Shown here in pieces: positions 37,892 through 46,816 of a stretch of 64,000 nt of DNA. The stretch is from positions 33,334 to 97,333 of the forward strand of contig JABABI010000018.1 in assembly GCA_014238335.1 (NCBI GenBank), written 5' to 3'. The notes under the pieces are model-generated. The model was given only the letters and a program-made list of their open reading frames with translations, was not told where the DNA came from and searched no databases. This DNA is from Fuerstiella sp. GTDB taxonomy: Bacteria > Planctomycetota > Planctomycetia > Planctomycetales > Planctomycetaceae. Every line of letters begins with the position of its first letter. Position 1 is the stretch's first letter. The translations under genes and the position numbers were made by a program.

Positions 37892-38740
37892 ATGATCTGC
37901 CGACTACTTTTTGTTTCAGCTCTGTTCGCGACAACGTTGAGTTGTGCGGTCAGCAGCGCTCAGGATGTCCGCGTCGGGCCCGTTGAGGAAACGTTGTTGC
38001 CACCGCACGCGATTCAGTTCGTGAAGGGCATGGCCATCCTGCTGCTGCCCGAATCCTTTCAAGACGACGACTGGGGCAGAACGAAACGGGTCCAGTCCGG
38101 GCTGAACGTGAAGGTGAACGGCCTGAAAGTCCACACGTCTCGACGCTGGAAGGATGCCAGACACGGAACGTGGCGTCGAGTCACAGCCGTGCTCGTAAAC
38201 CCGGAAGAACTTTTTCAACTTGATATTTCGCTGCTGCCTCGAAAAAAAGAAGGCCTGCCGCGCTATCGGATTCGCGCATTAACTCGGCTGAACGTCCACG
38301 GTCAGCAACAGCAGTGGAATCTTGGCCACAGGCTGTACAGCATCTCGGCAGTAGCCGAAGCAGATCTCACGTTTGTGGCGGACGTGCAGTTTCGCAGTCA
38401 GTTGGTGAAGACAGAGGACGGAGGAAAGCTGAGAGTGCTGCCACAGGTGGAAACGGCGAATGTCCGTCTGGCAGGGTTTCGACTGCACAGAATCAGTCAT
38501 GCGAAAGGTGGCGGAGTGCACCTGTTTGGCGAGTCGATCCAGTCCGTCATCAAACACCGCGTCAGGCAGGAAAGTGAAAAACTGGCCGGTAAGATTAACC
38601 GTAAAGTCGAGAAGCAACCGGAGCGGTTTGAGATCCCCGCTGGCATCCTTGCGGTGTTCGGCGAAGATTTGTCTCCACCCGACGTATCGCCCTATGAAGC
38701 CCTCCCCCAAGAAAATCACCCACCCCCAAAGTCCGATTAG
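37892..38740 (+). CDS. Exported protein of unknown function
   Basis: The ATG at 37892 has AAGGA six bases upstream and starts a signal peptide (LLFVSALFATTLSCAVSSAQ), giving 282 residues. The mature protein is beta-rich and basic up to about residue 245. A Lys/Arg/Glu-rich amphipathic helix follows (EKLAGKINRKVEKQPERFE), then a Pro-rich acidic tail. It looks like an envelope beta-barrel or scaffold-type protein, but no known domain was recognised. It may be co-transcribed with the threonine aldolase gene. Confidence 0.75.
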   Translation: MICRLLFVSALFATTLSCAVSSAQDVRVGPVEETLLPPHAIQFVKGMAILLLPESFQDDDWGRTKRVQSGLNVKVNGLKVHTSRRWKDARHGTWRRVTAVLVNPEELFQLDISLLPRKKEGLPRYRIRALTRLNVHGQQQQWNLGHRLYSISAVAEADLTFVADVQFRSQLVKTEDGGKLRVLPQVETANVRLAGFRLHRISHAKGGGVHLFGESIQSVIKHRVRQESEKLAGKINRKVEKQPERFEIPAGILAVFGEDLSPPDVSPYEALPQENHPPPKSD

Positions 38741-38871
38741 CCGGATGTTTACGTCGACGGACACGGTCAACTGCCCGTTTTTCGTGCTTTCAAGTGGACG
38801 CGTTAGCGTGGCGGTCGTACGATGCGCGGTTCCCCGTCGTGTTTCCTCAAATATCAGAATTGACCGGGCCA

Positions 38872-39126
38872 ATGCCGCCTTCCTCGCCAAACCGCCTGAA
38901 TTCTCTCGGCGAAGTGCTTAACGCTGATGTACCCCTGGCTGAGGACAAGGCTGCCGCTCCCGAGGCCGAAACCATCACGCCGGAAGAAGAGGCGATGCTG
39001 CGAGCGGAGAAGCTGCGCACCATCCGAGAGGCCATCGATCGCGGGAGCTACGATTCTGACGAATTGCTGGACGAGGCCATGCGGCGGATGCAGAACGCAA
39101 TTGAAAACGACAATCAATCCCGGTAA
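38872..39126 (+). CDS. Small FlgM-like protein
   Basis: This 84-residue protein has an ATG at 38872 without a strong ribosome-binding site; a GTG at 38794 is an alternative. The first half is Pro/Ala/Glu-rich and disordered-looking. The second half has the pattern of the FlgM anti-sigma-28 C-terminus: LRTIREAIDRGSYDSDELL, then AMRRMQNAIE. FlgM holds FliA inactive in flagellated bacteria. No flagellar or sigma-28 gene is in this window, so the call rests only on that helical motif and could be wrong. Confidence 0.6.
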   Translation: MPPSSPNRLNSLGEVLNADVPLAEDKAAAPEAETITPEEEAMLRAEKLRTIREAIDRGSYDSDELLDEAMRRMQNAIENDNQSR

Positions 39127-39317
39127 TCCCATCTCAGAATGTCAAAAACGGTATCCGCCCCTTTCGCAATCAACCGCGTAGCGTTGGAATACGGGCACAC
39201 TTGACCGCAGACACAAAGGCCCAGAAAATTTTCCGAGTGGTCTTTCCGTCACCCGGTCTGTCCCATCAAAAACTGACCGAATCCGGCATCCTGTCGTTCG
39301 CTGATTTGAGGTTACAC

Positions 39318-39815
39318 GTGAGTGATTTTGCCCCTAAAGAAGTCGCCGCTTCTCCGGTTGAGAAATTCACCGAATTTCTGTCCACTCGGAAAATGCGACT
39401 GACACAGGAACGAGACATCATCGTTCGAGAGATCTTTTCCGACCACGAACATTTTGACGTCGATGAAATCGTTGCCAGACTGGACAAGCCCGTCGACGGA
39501 CGACGCGTCAGTCGAGCCACCGTTTACCGAACTGTAAGCTCTCTGGAAGAAGCCGGGCTGATTCGGAAAGTTGCCCGAAGCAACGATCGTGAAGTCTATG
39601 AACACGACTACGGTTATCCTCAGCACGATCATTTCATCTGCGAAAAATGCAATAACCTGATCGAGTTTCGCAACGAAGAGATATCAGCGATCCTGGAAAA
39701 AGTTGCCATGGAGATGGGGTTCCGCATGGTCGGCCATCGACTCGAAGGCTACGGCATCTGCGCCGAATGCGCCAAGCCCCCCTCGCGCCGACATCGCAAG
39801 CTGGACATGATCTGA
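39318..39815 (+). CDS. fur: Fur-family metal-dependent transcriptional regulator
   Basis: The start is a GTG at 39318 with GAGG six bases upstream, giving 165 residues; the longer frame to 39201 lacks support. The winged-helix domain covers about 14-85, with recognition helix VSRATVYRTVSSLEEAGLI. The metal/dimerisation domain carries PQHDHFICEKCNNLIEF (101-117) with Cys108 and Cys111, and a second zinc pair, Cys148 and Cys151, near the end. It probably represses iron-uptake genes when Fe(II) is bound, although the paralog PerR or Zur cannot be excluded. No Fur box was identified upstream. Confidence 0.92.
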   Translation: MSDFAPKEVAASPVEKFTEFLSTRKMRLTQERDIIVREIFSDHEHFDVDEIVARLDKPVDGRRVSRATVYRTVSSLEEAGLIRKVARSNDREVYEHDYGYPQHDHFICEKCNNLIEFRNEEISAILEKVAMEMGFRMVGHRLEGYGICAECAKPPSRRHRKLDMI

Positions 39816-39913
39816 ACGACATCAGGCGGGTGCATGAGACTGCACAACCTACCGCTCGGAACCCGAAAACCTGCTGCAACAGACTATATGGCATGTCTAC
39901 AGTGCTGGGCTGT

Positions 39914-40909
39914 TTACCGCCTCAGACCTTCGGTCGGCAGGGTCCGAAAAATTCGCAGCAGAAACAGCAGCACGCACAGGACCACATAGGAAAAAGCAAT
40001 CAGTCCGGCCACAGATGGCCAGTGACTGAAGACGTCTCGAAGCGTAAAATAATCTGCCCACAGCCACCGCCACGTGCCCATGACCAGCACGGCAGACAGC
40101 GCGAGGTACGGCCCGTAAGCGACAAAGCTGCGTCCGATCAACAGCTTCACCGGAACCCCAATGACGATCCCGGTAAGCGGCGATATTGCGAGAACGCATA
40201 ATGTCGCCTGCCAACCGATGAATGCCCCCACCATGGCCATCAACGTAACATCCCCCAGGCCAAGAGCCGGATAACCCAAAAGCCGATGTGACAAACAGCG
40301 CACCAGCCAGGTCAGCGATGCCCCCATCAGTAAACCAGCCATGCTCCATGCGAGACCATGCAATCTATGAAAACCCTGAATCCACTCCGGAATCAACGGA
40401 CCTCGAAGTCCAGCGACCGCGTCATCCCAGTTCACCCACAGGTGCATCATCTGCAGGTCTCCGCTTACCACTGACGCCACCAGGGCAATGACAATTCCTG
40501 AATAGATGACTTCATCGGGAATAACATAGTCCAGCAGATCAGTCAGCGTCGCAACCCACAGCAATGTGATCAACGTCAGGTGGTACGGCAGGCGGAGATA
40601 CAGCAGAGGCAAATCCGGACGCACTTCATGGACCGACTGACAGTCAGCTTCCAGTACCAGCCATGAGAAAGCCAAAAACATTCCACCAAGCCCCAGTGAC
40701 GCCCCGATGTGCCACATCACAGGACTCGCTTTGCAGCCACAGCGGATCGGCAGAAAACCGAACCAGCGTTGCCAACGCGACACGGGAGCACCACACCCGG
40801 GACAATCCAGCAAGCCGCCGGAGTTCATATCGACCAGCATGACAGCTGCCCAGCCCGCGGAGATTCGCCCCAGCACGCAGCCCAGAAATGTAATGATCAC
40901 AAAATGCAT
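39914..40909 (-). CDS. Prepilin peptidase (A24 family)
   Basis: This 331-residue membrane aspartyl protease cleaves and may N-methylate type IV prepilin-like signal peptides. The N-terminal cytoplasmic loop has a zinc motif, CPGC (36-39) with Cys57 and Cys59. The two catalytic Asp regions are seen as TLTDLLDYVIPDE (121-133) and ALGLGDVTLM (215-224). About eight membrane helices are present. A likely substrate is the DUF1559 prepilin-like protein at 51692-52828, though it is not linked in an operon. It converges on fur across about 100 bases. Confidence 0.92.
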   Translation of the reverse strand: MHFVIITFLGCVLGRISAGWAAVMLVDMNSGGLLDCPGCGAPVSRWQRWFGFLPIRCGCKASPVMWHIGASLGLGGMFLAFSWLVLEADCQSVHEVRPDLPLLYLRLPYHLTLITLLWVATLTDLLDYVIPDEVIYSGIVIALVASVVSGDLQMMHLWVNWDDAVAGLRGPLIPEWIQGFHRLHGLAWSMAGLLMGASLTWLVRCLSHRLLGYPALGLGDVTLMAMVGAFIGWQATLCVLAISPLTGIVIGVPVKLLIGRSFVAYGPYLALSAVLVMGTWRWLWADYFTLRDVFSHWPSVAGLIAFSYVVLCVLLFLLRIFRTLPTEGLRR

Positions 40910-41084
40910 GGCGAAACAGCGACGGAAGCCAACAAACAGCGTTTTTTCAGTTGTACGTCAGAGGACAGAATTTCGCCTGCGCAATAATGACGGGATCCAT
41001 GCGGATGCTCAACTTGTGGGCAGAGTGCTCGTGATGCAGGCGATAAGGTTGTTCCAACAGCAGCAAACTATAGCGATTTCGTTC

Positions 41085-41099
41085 TGGCACGTTAGTTGC
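41085..41099 (+). promoter_or_regulatory. Sigma-54 (RpoN) promoter of glnB
   Basis: TGGCACGTTAGTTGC matches the sigma-54 -24/-12 consensus exactly in its key positions: GG at 41086-41087 and GC at 41098-41099, with the correct 12-base offset. Transcription would start near 41111, about 70 bases upstream of the glnB ATG. Sigma-54 control of P-II genes through NtrC is well established in other bacteria; no NtrC-binding palindrome could be named here. Confidence 0.8.
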
Positions 41100-41171
41100 G
41101 GAGATATTTTTTCGCGCTTTGAAAAATGCGGTCAAACAAGGGCCACTTGCGGGCAGATTCTGATCATCTGA

Positions 41172-41519
<348 letters not shown>

Positions 41520-41666
41520 ACCATCTTCGGGGGTGTTCGGGAAACCGTTTCCACTGCAGAGCTGGTCACTTCGTTCCAGGCATCGTCCAGGGTATCCTGC
41601 GTACTGCAGACGTGTTCTGCTGGATGTTGTTGATATTTCCTTACCCTGCAGACGGGCTGATTACCT

Positions 41667-44330
41667 GTGGCGATTGATTCTGCGTCCTTAGACGTCTCCA
41701 GTATTCAGGAACGTCGCGAGCTGGTGGTGGCGTTGCGCGATGAGGTGACTCGTCGGTATCAGGCAGGTGACGGTGGAATCGAGATCTGCAACTGGTTCTC
41801 CGATCAGCTGGACGACCTCCTGCGGCAAATGGTGCGGCTGCACCTGCAGACGGCGGGGATCTCCGAAAACGGTGACCTTGCGATCATCTGCGTCGGCGGA
41901 AATGGTCGACGGCGACCCACACCGTACTCTGACATGGACCTGCTTCTGGTCGCTGAATCTCGTGCGATCGCTAAGTTCGAACCGGTTCTGACAGCGTTTG
42001 TTCGTGATTGCTGGGACACGGGTTTTCAGCTCGGACACAGCATCCGGACACCAGACGACGTCGTCAGCTTTGCCAGCGAAGACGTTACGTTCGCCACGTC
42101 GCTGGTTGATATGAGACACCTGCTGGGCAGTCCGGATGTGTTTGCCTCGTTAAGTACTCTTGTCGAATCAAAAGTGTTCCGGAATCCTTCTGATCAGTTT
42201 GTTGATGCGTGCGTGATATCACGACGTGATGAATGGATGGCGCGCGGAGATTCCGTGAACCAGCTGGAACCCGATGTGAAACGTTCTCCGGGCGGACTGC
42301 GGGATTTGCATCTGATCAACTGGGTGACATTCGCACAGTTTGGAGATTCGCATCCGTCGTCACTGCTTGAACACAACGCCGTGGACACTCAGGAACTTGC
42401 GTCGCTGAATAGTGCGGACAGATTTCTGACGTCGCTGCGACTGGATCTGCACTGTCGAGCCGGACTGAGGCAGGACGTTCTGACGCGAGATCTGCAGCTG
42501 GAAATTGCCGCCAGTCGGGGTGAGACACAGGACGATCATCGCAGATCCGTCGAAAACTTCATGCAGGAGTACTTCCGGCACACGTCACAGGTAGCAAAAA
42601 TTGCTCGCCGCGTCACAGAAACCGCGCAGCGTCCAAGTCTGTTTGCACGCCTTAAGAATGCGATTCTGCCGCAGCGGGACTCCGATGGATTCATCATTCA
42701 GGAGGGCGTGCTTAATGCACCGGAGGATTTTGGCGACAGATTGTCAGAGGACCCGGAGTCGGTCATGCTCGCATTTGCCGCCGCGGCTAAGTACGAAGTG
42801 GTGCTCTCTGCCGATCTGCGTCGGGTGATCGGCAGGTCCGTGTCCCGCCTGCCGTCGGATCCCAGCCGAAAATCCTGCAGTCACTTTCGCGCGGTACTGC
42901 GTGCAGGCAACGGCCTGCCACTGACACTACGTGCTATGTACGAAACCAGAGTGCTGGACTGGCTTGTGCCAGCGATGTCTGAGATTCGGTGCCTGATGCA
43001 ATTCAACCAGTACCATAGCTTCACGGTGGATGAACATACGCTTAAGACGATCGACGAAGTGGTCTCTTTTGTGGACGACGAGACTCCCGTCGGATCGGCC
43101 TACAACAGCCTCAGACACAAAGCCACGCTGCATATTTCCCTGATTCTTCACGACATCGCCAAAGGCCGTGATGGCGACCACTGCGTTGTCGGCGAACAGC
43201 TCGCAGACGAGGTTGCGGTACGCCTGCAGACCGCAGAAAACAAGAAGCGGATGATCATGTTCCTCGTGCGGCAGCATTTGGTCATGCCGGATCTCGCGTT
43301 TCGCCGCGATATTACTGATCAGGCGCTGTTGATGGACTTCGCTCGACTGGTGGGTGCACCGGAATTACTGCGTATGCTGTACGTCCTGTCGGTGGCGGAC
43401 ATCAAAGCTGTAGGGCCGGATGTCTGGACTGACTGGAAGGGTGACCTGCTGGCAGATCTGTACAACCGCACCATGCGAATCCTCAGCGGTCGCCCCATCA
43501 ACCACCTTGAACAGGAACGCCTGCAACTTGTGCGGGAGCATGTCCGATCGTCGATCGTTCCAACCGTGCTCGATGAAAATGAACAGTGGCCCGAGTGGAT
43601 TGATCGTCAGCTTGACGCGTTGCCGCCATTTTATCTGATGACCGAAGATCCGGGGCGCGTCGCCCGTGACCTTGATGTCATTCAGCAACTCGGCGAAGCC
43701 GATGTCAGAATCGAAGGCGCATACGACGCAGACACGGATACAGTGACGTATCGCATTTTTGCAAGCAGTCAGTATGAACCTGGAAGTTTTCACAAGGTTT
43801 CGGGCGTGCTGTCCGGCATGAGAATGGACATTCATACGGCACAGTCGTGCACGACGGCCGATTCGACGATGATCGGATCGTTTCGAGTCACCGACAAAGA
43901 CTTCGTGGGCAACGTCGCTGATGATCGAATCCGGGACGTCTGCGACGCACTGGTCAGTGTGCTGACAGGAAAGTTGACGGTGGACCATGTCTTTCGACGC
44001 AGTGGACTGTTTCGATTCAATAAGAAGAAGATCCAGCCGGTTCCACCGCGGGTTTCCATCGACAACGACTGCTCTGAAACGCACACGGTCATTGATGTGT
44101 TCGCAATGAACAGCCCGGGCCTGCTGCACACCCTGGCCCTCACAATCTACAACCATGGTCTGTCCGTTGACCTAACCAGAATTGCAACAAATGTGGATCA
44201 GGTCGTGGATGTTTTTTACGTGGTGGACAGTGGCGGCAAGAAAGTCGAAGACACCGACCGGCTGCATCCGCTGTGGGAAGACCTGATGCACGAACTGACT
44301 GAACTTCAGGAACAATGGCTGGAGCAGTAG
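41667..44330 (+). CDS. glnD: [Protein-PII] uridylyltransferase/uridylyl-removing enzyme
   Basis: GlnD adds UMP to P-II under nitrogen limitation and removes it when glutamine is high. The start is a GTG at 41667 and the length (887 residues) is typical. The nucleotidyltransferase motif GGNGRRRPTPYSDMD lies at 77-91 with Asp89 and Asp91. The HD phosphodiesterase domain has HDIAKGRDGDH from His495. Two C-terminal ACT domains (about 700-790 and 805-887), which bind glutamine, are present (the second begins near TVIDVFAMNSPGLLH). It works on the neighbouring GlnB. Confidence 0.96.
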   Translation: MAIDSASLDVSSIQERRELVVALRDEVTRRYQAGDGGIEICNWFSDQLDDLLRQMVRLHLQTAGISENGDLAIICVGGNGRRRPTPYSDMDLLLVAESRAIAKFEPVLTAFVRDCWDTGFQLGHSIRTPDDVVSFASEDVTFATSLVDMRHLLGSPDVFASLSTLVESKVFRNPSDQFVDACVISRRDEWMARGDSVNQLEPDVKRSPGGLRDLHLINWVTFAQFGDSHPSSLLEHNAVDTQELASLNSADRFLTSLRLDLHCRAGLRQDVLTRDLQLEIAASRGETQDDHRRSVENFMQEYFRHTSQVAKIARRVTETAQRPSLFARLKNAILPQRDSDGFIIQEGVLNAPEDFGDRLSEDPESVMLAFAAAAKYEVVLSADLRRVIGRSVSRLPSDPSRKSCSHFRAVLRAGNGLPLTLRAMYETRVLDWLVPAMSEIRCLMQFNQYHSFTVDEHTLKTIDEVVSFVDDETPVGSAYNSLRHKATLHISLILHDIAKGRDGDHCVVGEQLADEVAVRLQTAENKKRMIMFLVRQHLVMPDLAFRRDITDQALLMDFARLVGAPELLRMLYVLSVADIKAVGPDVWTDWKGDLLADLYNRTMRILSGRPINHLEQERLQLVREHVRSSIVPTVLDENEQWPEWIDRQLDALPPFYLMTEDPGRVARDLDVIQQLGEADVRIEGAYDADTDTVTYRIFASSQYEPGSFHKVSGVLSGMRMDIHTAQSCTTADSTMIGSFRVTDKDFVGNVADDRIRDVCDALVSVLTGKLTVDHVFRRSGLFRFNKKKIQPVPPRVSIDNDCSETHTVIDVFAMNSPGLLHTLALTIYNHGLSVDLTRIATNVDQVVDVFYVVDSGGKKVEDTDRLHPLWEDLMHELTELQEQWLEQ

Positions 44331-44424
44331 CGTATCTTTCGAGTTGGTCTGCACTCTCCGGGTCTCGGTCACATCCGAACGGATTCCGCTCCAGACTCAG
44401 AGTTGTGTCGGGGACGCCCAGAGA

Positions 44425-45111
44425 GTGAAAGTTTCAGTCATTATCCCGGCGCTGAATGAGCAGCAGACAATCGCCTCGGCCATCGCCAGTGCAACAAACG
44501 CCGGGGCCGACGAAGTCATCGTTGTGGACGGCGGAAGCACTGATCAGACGACACAGATAGCCGCTCGCGATGCTGCGGTGAAGGTACTGATGTCAGAGCA
44601 GGCAGGTCGAGCCGCACAGCAAAATCTGGGTGCAGAAAATGCTGCTGGTGATGTATTCCTGTTTCTGCATGCTGACTGCAGACTGACGCCGGGCTCAATT
44701 CTCGTTCTTGTAAACCGAATCAGCTCGTCACCGGAAACCATCGCCGGGTGCTTCCGCCAGAGAATTAACCAGCCAGGATTTCGTTACCGATCGCTCGAGG
44801 CAGGAAATTTGTGGCGCGTGCGATTGCTCAAGTGGGCGTACGGAGATCAGGGCATTTTTGTTCGAGCGTCGGTCTTTCGTCACCACAATGGTTTTCCGGA
44901 CGTGTGTTTTCTGGAAGACCTGCTTTTGATGAAAAAACTCAGACGTGCCGGCCGGATAGTTGTACTCAACAGTCACATCGAAGTCTCTGCGCGGCGCTGG
45001 CAACAGCGTGGAGTTCTCGGACAGACACTTCGCAACTGGCTCATTGTCGCACTGGCACATTTGGGAGTAACGCCGGAGCGACTGTCGAAGTTCTATCCGA
45101 ATGAACGGTGA
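44425..45111 (+). CDS. Family 2 glycosyltransferase, TIGR04283 type
   Basis: The GTG at 44425 opens VKVSVIIPALNEQQTI, the expected first strand, giving 228 residues; the frame is open 81 bases further upstream without support. GT-A motifs are VVDGGSTDQT (about 35-44), FLHADCRL at about 94-101 (DxD-like) and FLEDLLLMKKLR (about 169-180). The donor and acceptor are unknown. Its last 19 bases overlap the end of the RFAP synthase gene on the opposite strand. It starts 95 bases after glnD, so it may share that transcript. Confidence 0.9.
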   Translation: MKVSVIIPALNEQQTIASAIASATNAGADEVIVVDGGSTDQTTQIAARDAAVKVLMSEQAGRAAQQNLGAENAAGDVFLFLHADCRLTPGSILVLVNRISSSPETIAGCFRQRINQPGFRYRSLEAGNLWRVRLLKWAYGDQGIFVRASVFRHHNGFPDVCFLEDLLLMKKLRRAGRIVVLNSHIEVSARRWQQRGVLGQTLRNWLIVALAHLGVTPERLSKFYPNER

Positions 45112-46088
45112 CCCTGCTCGGGCGCCGTTGTCCGAACGGTTGCACCACAGTTCAAACCCCGAACAATCTTTGTTGTGATGGTCGCCCCGCAGGCACTGTG
45201 TTGTGCCGCCTCTCGGATTTTCTCGGCGGCCTGTTCTGACTGGGCAGGTATACAGACTGTTGGCCCCCACGAAGACTGAACTGCCCCGGTAATGTCCTTC
45301 AACTTCAGCTCATGCACCAGCTTCTCCATCTGCCGATCGGAAAACACTCCGCCCTGAGCCGCCGCGTAGTACTCGCCTGCAAGGTGCCCATAACTTTCGA
45401 GTGCATCGCAAAATCTTTGAAATTTTTCATCACGAAGCGCAACGGCGAGATCTGCCTCAATCAACTGCCCGATCCGAGACACAGTGTCATCAGCAAGGTA
45501 GTTCTGTCGGCCAAAAAATGTTTCTTCCGGTTCTCCGGAAAGACCGGCGGCCATTTGTGGCGACAACATGACCACCCGCCACGCATCCGGAAAACGAACG
45601 CGGTCAAATGCCCGAGAAGTCGTGGCATCCTGAGGAATGCCGTGATCAATCACGAATCCGCCGTGATCAAAACCGTAAGTTCCCACCGCGGAGCGACGAC
45701 TTCGATCCAGCGCTGAGGCGAATTCGCTGATGTCGTCAGGACGTGGTTTGCCCGACAGCATTATCAGTGCCGTCCCCAGTGCCAGGGTAAACTGAGTTCC
45801 CGCCCCCAAACCGGAGTGAAACGGCGCTGCGCTGTGGACTGTACACTCAACGCACGACAGATCAGTCACGACCTGACGAAAACGAGAGAGCACGGATTCG
45901 ACCCGGTGCATGGTCGTATCGTCCGCGTGAATCACATCCTCCCCGGTGAGCGGTCCCCGCGAGACCTGGATTCTCCAGGCCGGCTGATCGACCATCAGAC
46001 CGACGCCGCCGTAATGCCAGCCGGAATCCGGAGCACCGCAGAGCAGCCCGAAGTGCAGCCGTGCACCGGTGGTGACAACCACTGTCAT
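45093..46088 (-). CDS. Beta-ribofuranosylaminobenzene 5'-phosphate (RFAP) synthase-like GHMP protein
   Basis: RFAP synthase condenses 4-hydroxy- or 4-aminobenzoate with PRPP at the start of tetrahydromethanopterin biosynthesis. This 331-residue GHMP-fold protein begins VTTGARLHFGLL (6-17), has the phosphate loop HSGLGAGTQFTLALG (about 91-105) and the family stretch GTYGFDHGGFVIDHG (about 136-150). H4MPT-dependent C1 metabolism is known in planctomycetes. It overlaps the DUF447 gene upstream by four bases (ATGA), and DUF447 also occurs in archaeal and methylotroph H4MPT clusters. Confidence 0.88.
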   Translation of the reverse strand: MTVVVTTGARLHFGLLCGAPDSGWHYGGVGLMVDQPAWRIQVSRGPLTGEDVIHADDTTMHRVESVLSRFRQVVTDLSCVECTVHSAAPFHSGLGAGTQFTLALGTALIMLSGKPRPDDISEFASALDRSRRSAVGTYGFDHGGFVIDHGIPQDATTSRAFDRVRFPDAWRVVMLSPQMAAGLSGEPEETFFGRQNYLADDTVSRIGQLIEADLAVALRDEKFQRFCDALESYGHLAGEYYAAAQGGVFSDRQMEKLVHELKLKDITGAVQSSWGPTVCIPAQSEQAAEKIREAAQHSACGATITTKIVRGLNCGATVRTTAPEQGHRSFG

Positions 46089-46663
46089 GCCGAGGTTTCT
46101 CCGACGTAATGACGTTCTATATGCTGCTGCAGTATGGCAAAGGCATCCGTTTCTTCAGGACCACCGGTCTTCGCGACGGCCGGTGCCAGAAACCGCAGTG
46201 CCGCTTCAATCTCTGCGCGGGACAGCAAGTGAACTCGCGTTGCCAGAATGGCCGCTTCAACAACTGCGTGCCGCGCCCGATTCAACCCGTAGAATGGTCG
46301 CCGTTGTCCCGTGTGCACAACCTGCGCCTGCATCTCGGAACGTTCGTTCGAAGTATCGATGTCTGTGATTTCCACTTCGAACCAACGGCAGCAGTCTGCC
46401 AGCACGACCCCCGAAACAACGGTCGCCACCACAGTATCAGGCAGTTCGTCGAGACGGCTAATCGCAGCCCGGGCGATCACGTCCACTCGGTCAACCACAT
46501 GAAACACAGCAGCTTTGGTCTCAATCAAGTTGGAATAAGTGGTTGAGCCACGAAACGGCCGCAGCAGCAATGATTCAAAGTCCCCGTGGACAGTCGGCCC
46601 CATGGGGGCAACATTGATCTGCCCAGCGGCACTGGTACTTGTCAAAAGTCCTTCAACAATCAT
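46085..46663 (-). CDS. DUF447-domain protein, probable methanopterin-pathway protein
   Basis: This 192-residue soluble protein has the DUF447 pattern: VEGLLTSTSAAGQINVAPMG near the N-terminus (flavin-reductase-like split barrel), LLRPFRGSTTYSNL (about 33-46), and GLNRARHAVVEAAILATR in the C-terminal half. DUF447 genes are regular members of tetrahydromethanopterin/C1-transfer gene sets. The overlap with the RFAP synthase gene supports that role. Its exact reaction is not established. It starts 153 bases downstream of the end of the PQQ-propeller gene on the same strand. Confidence 0.85.
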   Translation of the reverse strand: MIVEGLLTSTSAAGQINVAPMGPTVHGDFESLLLRPFRGSTTYSNLIETKAAVFHVVDRVDVIARAAISRLDELPDTVVATVVSGVVLADCCRWFEVEITDIDTSNERSEMQAQVVHTGQRRPFYGLNRARHAVVEAAILATRVHLLSRAEIEAALRFLAPAVAKTGGPEETDAFAILQQHIERHYVGETSA

Positions 46664-46816
46664 CCGGGCAGTCTAGCAGCATTCTTCGAATTGTCCTGCA
46701 TACTGCTGACCGCGGAAGACAATGTTCCTCGCACCAGCCTCCGGTCGCCGCGTGCACGCACCGAGGTGCATTTTGCTCCGACGAATGTTTCGGCGGAAGC
46801 AAGCGTATCGTCCGAT

